From assembly GCF_015353075.1 (NCBI RefSeq), contig NZ_CP064187.1, positions 186,001 through 250,000 on the forward strand: a stretch of 64,000 nucleotides of DNA, given 5' to 3'. Below are positions 16,305 to 25,752 of the stretch, in pieces. Within the stretch, counting starts at the first letter, position 1. Each line of letters starts with the position of its first letter. The translations under genes were made by a program, and so were the position numbers. Under the pieces are notes generated by a model that saw only the letters and a program-made list of their open reading frames with translations, searched no databases and was not told the origin of the DNA. Source of the stretch: Rhizobium sp. 007 (GTDB lineage: Bacteria; Pseudomonadota; Alphaproteobacteria; Rhizobiales; Rhizobiaceae).

Positions 16305-16754
16305 ATGTCCACCTCGATCCAATCTCTGACGCCTTATCTCATCGTCAAGAATGCTCGCGAAGCGATTGCTTTCTATGGCCGCGCCTTCGGGGCCGAGGAG
16401 CTTTTCCGGCTGACCGACCCGCATGACGGTCGGATCGGCCACGCCGAGCTCAAGCTCGGCGAAAACACGGTCATGATCGCCGACGAGTATCCAGACTTCG
16501 GCGCACTGAGCCCCGATACGATCGGGGGCTCTCCCGTAACCTTCCACCTCGCAACTTTGACGGTCGACGCAAATCTTGCCCGGGCCGTCGGAGCGGGAGC
16601 CGTCGTTCTGCGTGCCGCCGCAGATCAGCCCTATGGCGAGCGCGTCGCCATGGTCGTCGATCCATTCGGTCACCGGTGGATGCTCTCGCAGAAGATCGAA
16701 GTTGTGGCGCCTGAAGAAATGCAGCGCCGCTGGGACGAGGAGACCGGGGCGTGA
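16305..16754 (+). CDS. VOC-family protein (PhnB/glyoxalase-like)
   Basis: This 149-residue protein starts with SLTPYLIVKNAREAIAFYGR, the PhnB-like entry motif, followed by GAEELFRLTDPHDGRIGHAE and a closing DPFGHRWMLSQKIE strand. Such proteins are metal-dependent or metal-free VOC dimers whose substrates are mostly unknown. Its stop overlaps the GTG of the cupin gene (GTGA), so the two are co-translated. Confidence 0.88.
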   Translation: MSTSIQSLTPYLIVKNAREAIAFYGRAFGAEELFRLTDPHDGRIGHAELKLGENTVMIADEYPDFGALSPDTIGGSPVTFHLATLTVDANLARAVGAGAVVLRAAADQPYGERVAMVVDPFGHRWMLSQKIEVVAPEEMQRRWDEETGA

Positions 16755-17215
16755 ACGCGGCCGACGGAAATCGAAATGAAGGAGGCGGCCGAGCGGGGGA
16801 TGGCAGTCCGTCGCACCGCTGCTGTGACGTGATCCTTCTCGAGCCGGGAGAGGGGCGGCGCTACGAGCTCGGCCCGCTCACGGGCGTGTTCAAGGCCGAT
16901 GAAGTCGAGACGGAGGCCGCCTATTCCGTGTCCGAGTGGATTCTCGAGACTGGTCTGAAAGGTGTCGGCGGACACAGCCATGCAGCAAATGACGAGGTTT
17001 TCTACGTGCTTGAAGGTGTGCCCGAAATCCTCGTCGGCGACTGCTGGCGGCGGTGCACACCGGGCACTTTCCTGCGAATACCGGCCGGCGTCGTCCACGA
17101 TTTCCGAAACCCCGGAGAGACGACCGCCAGGCTGCTCAATCTTTTCATACCCGGTGGATTTGAACGCAATATGCCCGAGATCTCCGCTTGGTTCGCCGCT
17201 CAGGAACCGGTTTAG
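16751..17215 (+). CDS. Cupin-domain protein
   Basis: This 154-residue protein begins with GTG inside the preceding stop. After a 20-residue polar leader it has both cupin motifs: GGHSHAANDEVFYVLEGVPE (two His and a Glu of motif 1) and IPAGVVHDFRNPGE (motif 2 His). Small cupins bind a metal or small molecule. Pairing with a VOC protein under a TetR regulator suggests detoxification or catabolism, but the substrate is not readable from sequence. Confidence 0.88.
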   Translation: MNAADGNRNEGGGRAGDGSPSHRCCDVILLEPGEGRRYELGPLTGVFKADEVETEAAYSVSEWILETGLKGVGGHSHAANDEVFYVLEGVPEILVGDCWRRCTPGTFLRIPAGVVHDFRNPGETTARLLNLFIPGGFERNMPEISAWFAAQEPV

Positions 17216-17277
17216 GGCGGCTGAAAAGGGACCGCCCATTTCTCCTTTCGCGGGGCGACCATGCGCGCGGAGTGACT

Positions 17278-17642
17278 CAACTGGTTCCACCAGGTGCATG
17301 GCGTGCCGTCCGCGATATTCCTGCCACAACAGCGTCAGCCACGCCCTTTCGCTTCAGTTCACTGGCGATCTTGGCCCAGTCGGGCCCGTGCATGTCCTGG
17401 GGCGGCCGCGACGATGGAAACAGGCGACGCTGCAAAACAGCGTCCCCGTCAAGCCCAGGCGGCAACGGTCAGCCCGTCAGCCCGGCCTCACGCGCCCGCA
17501 ACAGGTAGGTTGAAATGGTCGTTTTGCTGATCTTCAGCCGTTCCGATATCGCACGAACGGAAAGGCCCTGTTCGTGCGTCAGTCTCAATATCGATCGAAT
17601 GTCCTTCACACTCGTAAGCCTCGCCTGCTTCCGTCTCGCCAT
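17278..17642 (-). pseudogene. istA: 5' fragment of an IS21-family istA transposase gene
   Basis: The minus strand from ATG 17642 reads MARRKQARLTSVKDIRSILR then RAISERLKISKTTISTYLLR, the HTH N-terminus of IstA. The frame is broken by a direct 8-base duplication of GGGCTGAC (near 17470). It continues as GPDWAKIASELKRKGV and, after a further 4-base insertion, LLWQEYRGRH. The catalytic DDE part and istB are absent. This is a dead, truncated element. Confidence 0.75.
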
Positions 17643-17721
17643 TCACCGCACCCCTTTCAAATCGGGGTCCAGAATGGCAAGACGGCGCGTGCGAGAGTCG
17701 ATCTCTTTATCGCCAAAAGAC

Positions 17722-17910
17722 TGTCTGGGATTTAATGGAATTCCTCTCCGCGAAATACCGAAACCCGCATTCGGCGACGATCTGCGCGAGAAGCGGCTTG
17801 TCCGGGTATTGCCTAGCTACTGCATGGTCGATATCGGCGTCATGGTCGTCTATCCCGGCCGGCGGCATCCAAACGCGAAGGAGCGGGTGATGGTCGACTT
17901 TCTAGCGGAA
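17722..17910 (+). pseudogene. C-terminal fragment of a LysR-type regulator
   Basis: The plus strand encodes GDDLREKRLVRVLPSYCMVD followed by IGVMVVYPGRRHPNAKERVM and VDFLAE. This is the conserved end of LysR effector domains (LVRVLPDY...VYPSRRHLSAKVRAFVDFLAE). There is no HTH or start upstream, because IS21 DNA lies there. About 250 bases from here to the next gene hold nothing I recognise. Confidence 0.65.
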
Positions 17911-18166
17911 ACATCACGCGGGTTGCCGGCCTCGGATCAAGGACTTCTAAACCCCCGTATAAGTCATCCCCTCCTCTTCGCTACCCGATCCTTCCTCCCG
18001 ATCAATAGGCAGGTCGGGCAGCGTCCTGCTACGGTCGGGGTACATCCTCCCGCAGGGCCGCAAACTATGAAAGGGCACTTCGGGACGTGGAGCCGCCCGG
18101 ACAGACGGAGACGCTATTCGTAGCGGAACTCGATCGAAGGGAAAGCTTCGAATCGAGGTGCGGATC

Positions 18167-18487
18167 ATGAGCAAGCCAGCGGCTATTTTCTTTGCAGTCG
18201 TGATCGCCGCTCCGGCAGTGGCGCATGATGCGACGCCAACGGCGGCACAGCCGCACGGATGGACATATCCGTTTTCGTGCTGCAGCGGGATGGATTGCCG
18301 CGAGATCCACGATCAATTGGTCCTCGAAGGCCCCCGCGGATATGTCATCAAGCTCACTGGGGAGCTCATAACGCCACTGGATACTCGCATCAAGAACAGT
18401 CCGGACGGGCAGTTTCACCAATGCACGGTGGCCGGCGAGCCCACGGGTCGCACCATTTGCCTGTTCGTTCCTCCGCGCTCCTTTTAA
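18167..18487 (+). CDS. Small periplasmic Cys-containing protein, unknown function
   Basis: This 106-residue protein has a clear Sec signal peptide (SKPAAIFFAVVIAAPAVA, cleavage before HDA). The mature part has YPFSCCSGMDCREI near the N-terminus and a closing SPDGQFHQCTVAGEPTGRT-ICLFVPP segment, so five cysteines could make disulfides. I have seen this kind of protein annotated as hypothetical in rhizobia. GAGGTG precedes the ATG. A degraded paralogous tail lies 0.4 kb downstream. Confidence 0.7.
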   Translation: MSKPAAIFFAVVIAAPAVAHDATPTAAQPHGWTYPFSCCSGMDCREIHDQLVLEGPRGYVIKLTGELITPLDTRIKNSPDGQFHQCTVAGEPTGRTICLFVPPRSF

Positions 18488-18498
18488 GGATTGTCACC

Positions 18499-18798
18499 AT
18501 GACACAAGACCTCAACCGCATCGAAATCGATATGGTCCCGTTGACGCTGTTTTCCCAGCGCATATCGGCAGGCTGGGCCCAGGTGCCGGGCTCTCCGCTC
18601 CGGATGCCGCCAGATGGTCAATCAGGGCCGAATACTGCCTTTGAGGCTCATTTGATGATGTTTTCCGTCATACCACGCGAAACAATCACCCTCCCGGGGG
18701 ACAAGCTTTGCACGCCCGGAAATCTGCCTTTACCCTGTACGTGTCTGGGACGCGGTTCGGTCTTTTGTGCTACTCGCTCGGGCTTGTCCGCCTTGTAG
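18499..18798 (+). CDS. Hypothetical protein (99 aa), doubtful
   Basis: An ATG 11 bases after the previous stop opens a 99-codon frame (start MTQDLNRIEIDMVPLTLFSQ). AAGGA lies upstream. The second half is Cys- and Pro-rich (KLCTPGNLPLPCTCLG) and may be chimeric or degraded. No family is recognised, and codon use is less regular than in neighbouring genes. Confidence 0.35.
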   Translation: MTQDLNRIEIDMVPLTLFSQRISAGWAQVPGSPLRMPPDGQSGPNTAFEAHLMMFSVIPRETITLPGDKLCTPGNLPLPCTCLGRGSVFCATRSGLSAL

Positions 18799-18871
18799 AG
18801 GACTTCGAGGATCTTTGCCCTTCAGTGAGTTCCGTGACCATGGCATTAAGCCCAGCGATCGGCGTCCCGAC

Positions 18872-19033
18872 GACCTACCGGCTGGTACGTCGCCACCACG
18901 CACGAACCATCCTTACAATGACAAACGTATTGAGCAATCGCCCGATGCTGAATTCCACCAATGTGCGAAGGGCGCCAACTTTGAGCTAGGCGACCCTACG
19001 CTTTGCCTATTCGTTCCGAACCAGGGAGCGTGA
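18872..19033 (+). pseudogene. Degraded second copy of the small Cys-containing periplasmic protein (C-terminal part)
   Basis: The frame ends SPDAEFHQCAKGANFELGDP then TLCLFVPNQ. This parallels SPDGQFHQC...TICLFVPP of the gene at 18167. The N-terminal half of this copy has no signal peptide or matching cysteines, so only the tail is preserved. It stops just before the next gene. Confidence 0.5.
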
Positions 19034-19035
19034 TC

Positions 19036-19470
19036 ATGACCGCGCCTTTGAGAATAACAGAAGCTCAGGAAACCTTCCTTGCTTATATGTCGTCATGGGG
19101 GCCAATCGGCACGGACATAGCCTTTAGCATCGAAGACGCAGCTACGGATCTCGGCTACCGTCATCGCCGCTCGATCTATTATCTCTACTACCAGCTTCGC
19201 GACATGGGCTTGGCCCAGATGCTGAAGGGCGAAGGCTACAACGGCAAGACGGCGTTCCGATGCTATGCGAGGCCGGAAGACTGCGAAGTCGTCATTATCG
19301 CGCGCAAGGGCAGGGCGAAGGGATCAATCAATCCCGTTAAAGCCGGCAAGCCCAAGAAGCTGAAGGCAAAAGCCCGCAAGGTCAAGGCTAAGCCCGCTCC
19401 CAAGCCATCGCGTCCAAAACTCATCTCATACGTTGGCTGCGCCGGCCAGCCGGAATGGAACCGCATATGA
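19036..19470 (+). CDS. Putative winged-helix-like protein with Lys-rich tail
   Basis: I do not recognise a named family. The 144-residue product has an N-terminal segment with helix-turn-helix character (EAQETFLAYMSSWGPIGTDI, DLGYRHRRSIYYLYYQLRDM). A low-complexity basic tail follows (about residues 100-130; Lys-Ala-Lys repeats), similar to DNA-binding tails. AGGGAG precedes the ATG. A nucleic-acid-binding role is a guess from these features. Confidence 0.65.
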   Translation: MTAPLRITEAQETFLAYMSSWGPIGTDIAFSIEDAATDLGYRHRRSIYYLYYQLRDMGLAQMLKGEGYNGKTAFRCYARPEDCEVVIIARKGRAKGSINPVKAGKPKKLKAKARKVKAKPAPKPSRPKLISYVGCAGQPEWNRI

Positions 19471-19643
19471 TCCGGCTTCATCTTCCGTTCATTTCGCCCG
19501 ACAACAATGGCGCGTCATGAAGATGAATTCAGCTTCGGCCACGCCTCAGTCGGTCTTGCGGTGGAGAGGGGCCAGGCCGACGGCCTTCACTCTTCGCAGA
19601 GACCTGCACTAGCTGCGAGAGCTTCAGCCAGCCGTTCGCCCGA

Positions 19644-22600
19644 TTAGTTTCCCAACATTGCCATTTCGTCGGCATGCTTTGCGCCAGCGGGCTCGTCTCG
19701 TTCGAGAGGCAGGGTGAACAGAAACACCGCCCCACGAGGTTTATTCGCGGTGGCCCATAGCTGGCCCCCGTGAGCCTCGATGATCGAACGGCAGATCGCC
19801 AGGCCCATACCCATACCGGTGGATTTGGTCGTGTAGAAGGCCTCAAAAACGCGGTCCATACTTTGCGGATCCAGGCCTGGACCCGAGTCGCGCACCCCGA
19901 CGACGACGCCTCCTGAGGCCTCTGCCTCGGTGCTGATCAGCAACTCGCGCTCTTCCTCATTAATGCCGCTCATCGCCTCAATGGCGTTCATGATCAGGTT
20001 TAGGATCACCTGTTGTAGCTGGACGCGATCCCCTTCCACGGACGGGAGGCTCGTCGCGAATTCGGTCTGCAGCGTGACGCCTTGCCGGAGCACTTCACTG
20101 CCGGTCAAGGCAATCACGTGACGAATGGCTTCATTGAGGTCGAACTGCCCCTTGCGAGGGGGCTCCTTCTTGACCAAAACGCGGATCCGGCCAATGACAT
20201 CGCCGGCCCGATTGGCGTTCTCGACGATCCGGCCGAGCGCCTGAGCCACCTCCTCCAGATTCGGCGGATAGGTACCGAGCCAGCGCAAGGCCGCCTGGGC
20301 GTTGGTAAGCGACGCGGCGAGCGGCTGATTGACTTCATGGGCGATGGAGGCTGTGAGCTGCCCCATGGTGGCGACGCGGTTTGCGTGGGCCAGTTGCCCC
20401 TGCGCCTCGCGCAAGGCTTCCTCGCTCTCGCGTAACGCCTCTTCCGCCTGCCGGCGCTCCGTCAAATCGAGGACGAAAGAGACACCTTCGTTCCTGCTTC
20501 CTTCCAACAGTGCACCGCCGATCAACACGGGCAGTCGGCTGCCATCTTTCCGAAAGTACTCCTTCTCGAACGGTTGGACTGCCCCGATCAGCTTCAGCTC
20601 TGCGACGGTCCGTGCGTCGCGGTCGCGCCATTCGGCCGGCGTCAGGTCCGTCCAGCATAGCCGACCCGAGGCAAGATCCTCCCGGTCGTATCCCACCATG
20701 CGGAGGAACGCGTCGTTGGCCTCAAGAATGCGACCTTCGATATCCCAGATGACGATCCCGATGATGTTGGCCTTGACGAGGCGACGGATCTTGGCTTCGC
20801 GTTCAGCGAGATCGCGGTACAACCGGTTATTCTCCAGTGAGATCGCCGCCTGAGAGGCGAGCAGCTTCAGCACCGCGATCCGGGCCGGCGCGAAGACCCG
20901 AGGGGCGAGGTTGTTCTCAAGATAGAGTACTCCGGTCAGTTGGCCCTGGTTGAGCAACGGCACGCAGAGAATGGAACGAGCATGGTGCTGACAGATGTAG
21001 GGGTCCGCGGAAAATGGATTCTGAGCTATGGCGTCGCCGAGAACCACGCTTTCGTTTGTGCGCAAGACATAATGAAGGAGCGATTCCGGCAGCGTGATCG
21101 CGGTCACGATCTCATCACGCAGCTGCACCGCGACCGTGTCGCCGCCGGTCGTGGCCTCCGCCGTGATCCGTGACTCACCGCCACGCGGCAGGATCAACAG
21201 GCCGCGCTCGGCCCCCGCCTGCTCAACGGCGGTGCGCAAGACCGTGTCGATCAGCTTTTGAAGGACAATCTCGCCCGACACGGCTTGCGAGATCTTGATA
21301 ACGGTTGCGAGATCGAGTTGCTCGATCGGTGCACCAATGGTGCTGGTTGGAGCAGGAGCGCGTTCTTCCCCTCTCAGGTCAGGATAAAGTTGGTCGAGTT
21401 GCCGCACCTTACCGTCGGCGCCCCAGCGCAGATAGCAGCCACGTGCGTTGCGGAGATAGAGACGAGTGAAGTCCTCGAAACCTCCCTGCGCATAAAAGCG
21501 GGCGGCGAGTTCATATGCGAGGGCTTCATGATGAATGAAGCCGTTGGCACGCGCCGAGCGGATCGCTTGTTCGTAAAGCCGCACGGCGTCGATTTCGCGG
21601 CCCTCAAGGCGTGCTATCTCGGCGCCGACCAGCGCGGCTCGGTTCTCGAAGTTCTCCGGGCAATTCTTCGCATAGATCTGAAGCTGTCGGTGGTGGGCGA
21701 CCAGAGCCTCCGTATGCCGCGCCCGCTGGTCAGCCGCAGCAGAGTCGCAGCATGCGGCGCGGGCCAAGGCGCCATAGAAATGATGTTCCGGCGTTTCTTC
21801 GAAATGCGACACCGATGTCCATGGTAGCCTCTGCGCCCGCAATGACGCATCGACGGCCGCCTCATAGTCGCCCGCAAAGAACCGCGCCTGGAGTTTTCTG
21901 ACGAAGTAGCAGGTTTCCGCAAGAATCAAATTCGGATCGTCGGAAAACCGGCGTTCGATCTCAAGTTCGTCAAATCCGTCGTCGTCGAAAGAGCCGAATT
22001 TCCGGGTCAACCCGCGCAGCGTCCGGACGAGGCCGAGTTGCGCGCTAGCGAGGTCTATGACGAACTGGAACCGCACCTTCTGCGCAAACGTAAGGCCAAT
22101 CTCCGCTTGGCGTTGCACTTCCGTAAGCGGATCTCCCGCCGCCAGCAGGTTCGAATTCAAACTGGCATAGCTGTATCCGGCAAAGGTGAGGTCGCCGCTC
22201 TGGTTGGCAATTTCAAGCGCTCGCCGCAAGATGTCGCGGGCGGTTCGGACATGTCTCGTCCACGGTATGACGTGGGCCCCGAAGTCTTTATAAGTCCTGG
22301 CTTGGAAGCGCTTCAGTTCGCGCTCTTCGACCAGTTGGCAGCCAAGCCGACCGAATCGAAATCCGGCCGCATAGTCGCCGAAGCGCGGTCCGGCAATATA
22401 GCCAAGCGACACATAGTGGTAGCAGGAACCATCGCTGTTGCCTCGCTCGAGGCTCAGATTAACAGCCAGGCAGATCGCCATGCATGCAAGATTCGCATCG
22501 GTATGCCATACCGCCCCAACGAGCCGGGTGAGGATATCCAGCGTCGCGGAGGATGCTGGGTCGCTCATCAACGGCAGATCAATGAGCTCCTCGATTGCGC

Positions 22601-25187
22601 GGCTCCCGAGCTGCGACCAGATCCGGCCGTATTCTCGTTGCACCTCCTCGTCGGCCGGATGCGGCGACCAGTCGATGCCGAGATGCTGCCTCAGGTAGTC
22701 GAGACCGACGGCGGCGGAGCGACTGGTCTGACCGAGCGCAGCATAGAGATCGATGCGCAGGCAGGCGACAGCAGCCTTGTCGTCGGAGCAGACAGCACAA
22801 TTGGAAAGCTGTGCTAACCGCTCCTCCGCGTCCGCCAGCGTGCCAATGAGGAACTCGCATTCGGCTCGGTTCAGCTCAAGCGCGAACGCCAGTTGGTGCT
22901 GGCGCTCCCAGGCGTCTTCCGGCAGCAGTGTCGTGCCGGCAACAAAATAGTTGAGCGCCGAGGCGTATGCCGTCGAGGCCCTGGCGCGCCTGCCGGCCAG
23001 CAGATTGAACTTCGCCAGTTGCTCGCGCTCCTCAGCTGAGGTGATCAGTGCGGACCCGCGATTGAGCTGGCTGACAATCTCGAAAACATAATCGTCAATC
23101 AGCTCCGGCGCAGTGTTCGCCGCAAGCAGTCTCCCTATGCGAAGGTGCAACTCGCCGCGCCGCTCCTCCGGGATCAGCGAATAGGCAGCTTCCTGAACGC
23201 GATCGTGGACGAACCGGTAGGCGCCTGCCAGACGCTCGAGCAGTTCATGAGCGACGGCAGGCCACAGGGCCTCGGGGACTTGCTCCTCCGGGGTTTCGAG
23301 GACGAGTGAAAGCATCGTGGTATCTGCGATGTTTCCGAGACAGGCGAACCGCTGCAACGCCTCCCGCGTTTCGGGCGGCAGGCGCGCGAGCTTGCCGACC
23401 ATGAGGTCCACGATGTTGTCGGTGTATCCCTTGGCGTGAATGCGCTCGAGATCCCAGGACCAGCATGCCGCGTCGTGATCGAAGGTGAGCATTCCCTCTT
23501 CGGCGAGCGAAAACAGGAACTGACGGACGAAGAACGGATTGCCGCCGGTCTTGTCGAGCATCATCTGTGCGAGCGGGGCTGCACGCTCGGGCTGACAGTG
23601 GAGCGCATCCGCAATCAACTGCCGGAGATGGTCTTGAGTAAGCGGCGCAAGCGTGATTTCCGCGACCTTGCCGCCGGCGGTCTTGATCGCGTCAAGCTTC
23701 CGCATCAAAGGATGGGCGGCGGTGACTTCGTTGTCGCGATAGGCACCGATCAGGATGAGCTGCTGCAGATCCGACCGGGTCAGCAGATCCTCCAGCAGGT
23801 CGAGTGTCGCCGCGTCGAGCCATTGGAGATCGTCGAGGAACAGCGCTAGCGGATGTTCGGGCCGGGCAAAGACGCTGATGAACCGCCGGAATATCAGCTG
23901 GAATCGCCGTTGCGCGTCCTGTGGCGGAAGTTCAGCGACCGGCGGCTGGTCGCCGATGATGAGCTTCAGTTCGGGGACGAGATCGACCATCAGCTGTCCG
24001 TTCGGCCCCAGCGTTTCGCTCAGCGCCTCGCGCCACGGTGCCAAATCGGCCTCGCTCTTGGCGAGGAGCCCCTTGAGCAGGCCCTGAAAGGCCTGCGCCA
24101 GGGTCGCATAAGGGATGTCGTGCTTATACTGGTCGAATTTGCCGGACGCGAACAGCCCGCGCGGCGGCACCAGGACCTTGTGGAGTTCATTGACCACCGC
24201 CGACTTGCCGATGCCGGAATAGCCAGAGACCAGCACCAATTCCGGCGCCCCGCTCAGCACCACGCGGTCGAAGGCAGTGAGCAAGGTCTCGACCTCGCGC
24301 TCCCGCCCGTATAGCTTCTCGGGAATCAGCACGCGGTCCGGGATATCGCGTTCGCCGAGCGGGAATGCATCAATCCGGCACTGCACTTCCCATTGGCTGA
24401 GACAGCGGCTCAGATCGTGCTCGACGCCGCCTGCCGTCTGGTATCGTTCCTCGGCCGTCTTGGCGAGCAGCTTCATGACGATGGCCGAGACGGCGGCGGG
24501 GATTTCTTTCAGCCGCTCGGTGGGCGGCACCGGCTGCCGTGCGATATGGCAGTGCACCCATTCCATCGGATCGGCAGCCGTAAACGGCAGTACGCCGGTG
24601 AGCATTTGATAAAAGGTCACACCAAGGGCATAGAGGTCGCTGCGGGCATCGATCGAGCGGTTCATGCGCCCGGTCTGCTCCGGCGCCATATAGGCAAGCG
24701 TTCCGGCGACCACTTCGGGTGGCTCGGGCGCCTGCCGTTCGCGGGAGAGGCGCGAGGCGATGCCGAAGCCGGTGAGCCGCACCTCGGCGCCTGAGCCCGT
24801 TACCAGGATATTGGCCGGTTTGATATCCTTGTGGACGAGGCCGCGCTGGTGGGCCCTGCCGAGCGCAGCGGCGATGCCGATCGCGAGGCGCAGGAAAAGC
24901 TCCGGTTCCATTGCCGTTCCGAGCCGCCGGGCGAGCGGCTCGCCGCCCGGATCTTCAAGCACCAGCATGGTCCGACCGCCTTCGCGCACCAACTCAAGCG
25001 GTCGCACCGCCCATGCGCTATCGAGCTCATCCTTCAATCCATATTCATGGTCGAGGCGTTCGAGGCTTGAAAGTGTCGGGTGCTCGAGGGCCGGAAGCAC
25101 GACCAGTACCGGGTTCCACTTGCCGTCGGCGCTCCTGCGCCGTTCCCGGTGGAACACGCGATCACCATCCTCCCAAAGAACCTCCAA
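19644..25187 (-). CDS. Giant hybrid sensor: Ser/Thr-kinase-like, AAA ATPase, GAF, PAS, histidine kinase
   Basis: The 1847-residue protein has these parts in order. A protein-kinase-like domain spans about 1-265 (HKDIKPAN at 119-126, APE at 168-170, but GFG at 140-142 where DFG is expected and no glycine loop). A STAND/AAA-type predicted ATPase spans about 290-700 (Walker A GYSGIGKS at 322-329; LALFLDDLQWLD as Walker B). A helical TPR-like region spans about 700-1290. GAF is at about 1330-1480, PAS at about 1490-1600, HisKA has phospho-His1617 (SIAHEVNQPL), and HATPase has an N box near 1730 and DSGPGL near 1767. There is no membrane span, so it is a cytosolic sensor. The partner regulator is probably one of the response regulators downstream. 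The fused family is known; the signal is not. Confidence 0.92.
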   Translation of the reverse strand: MEVLWEDGDRVFHRERRRSADGKWNPVLVVLPALEHPTLSSLERLDHEYGLKDELDSAWAVRPLELVREGGRTMLVLEDPGGEPLARRLGTAMEPELFLRLAIGIAAALGRAHQRGLVHKDIKPANILVTGSGAEVRLTGFGIASRLSRERQAPEPPEVVAGTLAYMAPEQTGRMNRSIDARSDLYALGVTFYQMLTGVLPFTAADPMEWVHCHIARQPVPPTERLKEIPAAVSAIVMKLLAKTAEERYQTAGGVEHDLSRCLSQWEVQCRIDAFPLGERDIPDRVLIPEKLYGREREVETLLTAFDRVVLSGAPELVLVSGYSGIGKSAVVNELHKVLVPPRGLFASGKFDQYKHDIPYATLAQAFQGLLKGLLAKSEADLAPWREALSETLGPNGQLMVDLVPELKLIIGDQPPVAELPPQDAQRRFQLIFRRFISVFARPEHPLALFLDDLQWLDAATLDLLEDLLTRSDLQQLILIGAYRDNEVTAAHPLMRKLDAIKTAGGKVAEITLAPLTQDHLRQLIADALHCQPERAAPLAQMMLDKTGGNPFFVRQFLFSLAEEGMLTFDHDAACWSWDLERIHAKGYTDNIVDLMVGKLARLPPETREALQRFACLGNIADTTMLSLVLETPEEQVPEALWPAVAHELLERLAGAYRFVHDRVQEAAYSLIPEERRGELHLRIGRLLAANTAPELIDDYVFEIVSQLNRGSALITSAEEREQLAKFNLLAGRRARASTAYASALNYFVAGTTLLPEDAWERQHQLAFALELNRAECEFLIGTLADAEERLAQLSNCAVCSDDKAAVACLRIDLYAALGQTSRSAAVGLDYLRQHLGIDWSPHPADEEVQREYGRIWSQLGSRAIEELIDLPLMSDPASSATLDILTRLVGAVWHTDANLACMAICLAVNLSLERGNSDGSCYHYVSLGYIAGPRFGDYAAGFRFGRLGCQLVEERELKRFQARTYKDFGAHVIPWTRHVRTARDILRRALEIANQSGDLTFAGYSYASLNSNLLAAGDPLTEVQRQAEIGLTFAQKVRFQFVIDLASAQLGLVRTLRGLTRKFGSFDDDGFDELEIERRFSDDPNLILAETCYFVRKLQARFFAGDYEAAVDASLRAQRLPWTSVSHFEETPEHHFYGALARAACCDSAAADQRARHTEALVAHHRQLQIYAKNCPENFENRAALVGAEIARLEGREIDAVRLYEQAIRSARANGFIHHEALAYELAARFYAQGGFEDFTRLYLRNARGCYLRWGADGKVRQLDQLYPDLRGEERAPAPTSTIGAPIEQLDLATVIKISQAVSGEIVLQKLIDTVLRTAVEQAGAERGLLILPRGGESRITAEATTGGDTVAVQLRDEIVTAITLPESLLHYVLRTNESVVLGDAIAQNPFSADPYICQHHARSILCVPLLNQGQLTGVLYLENNLAPRVFAPARIAVLKLLASQAAISLENNRLYRDLAEREAKIRRLVKANIIGIVIWDIEGRILEANDAFLRMVGYDREDLASGRLCWTDLTPAEWRDRDARTVAELKLIGAVQPFEKEYFRKDGSRLPVLIGGALLEGSRNEGVSFVLDLTERRQAEEALRESEEALREAQGQLAHANRVATMGQLTASIAHEVNQPLAASLTNAQAALRWLGTYPPNLEEVAQALGRIVENANRAGDVIGRIRVLVKKEPPRKGQFDLNEAIRHVIALTGSEVLRQGVTLQTEFATSLPSVEGDRVQLQQVILNLIMNAIEAMSGINEEERELLISTEAEASGGVVVGVRDSGPGLDPQSMDRVFEAFYTTKSTGMGMGLAICRSIIEAHGGQLWATANKPRGAVFLFTLPLERDEPAGAKHADEMAMLGN

Positions 25188-25752
25188 ACTGCTATCTCCA
25201 CCAACGCCGAAGAACGAGGATGTGCTTATTTGCCGACTTCGTCACCTCGCCTGTCTCATTTGGCACTGCCACTCTCGTTTCGGAGATCTGTCCAATCACA
25301 TTGGCCAAAGCGAGCACATATGATGAACCGTAACACCTGCCTTCTTACCACATCTCGCCTGTTCGTCCCAGCGGATCAACCGAGCGGCTATACCCGCCCC
25401 CCGCAGAGCTTCGGAGGGAGGAGCCGGCGAAGCTTGTTGGTAGCAAGGGGGAAATTCGCTACCTGCCTGTCGTGAGGCAACGACTAGAGACTAGCGATCA
25501 AAAAGACGACGGAAAATTATACGGTGGTTTCTCCTTGCGATACTTTGGAATACCAGCATCGAGCCCATCCGCGAACGTGCTCAGCGAGTGACATGTTCAT
25601 CGATCGGCAATACCACCGTCGCTCCAGGCGCGTTAGCCAGCTGAAGCAGGCACTGTCAACAACCATCGGCTATTGAAAACTATCCAAGCGTATAATGTCG
25701 TCTCCAGCCGCCTTGTCTTAGACTCGAAGCGATCCTGAAACAGGGAGCGGTC
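25188..25752. other. Intergenic region between the hybrid kinase and the ActR-like regulator
   Basis: This 565-base divergent region should contain both promoters. A perfect TATAAT lies at 25691-25696, about 57 bases before the regulator gene, without a good -35 at the normal distance (TTGAAA is only 12 bases away). I find no coding sequence or repeat of note. Confidence 0.4.
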
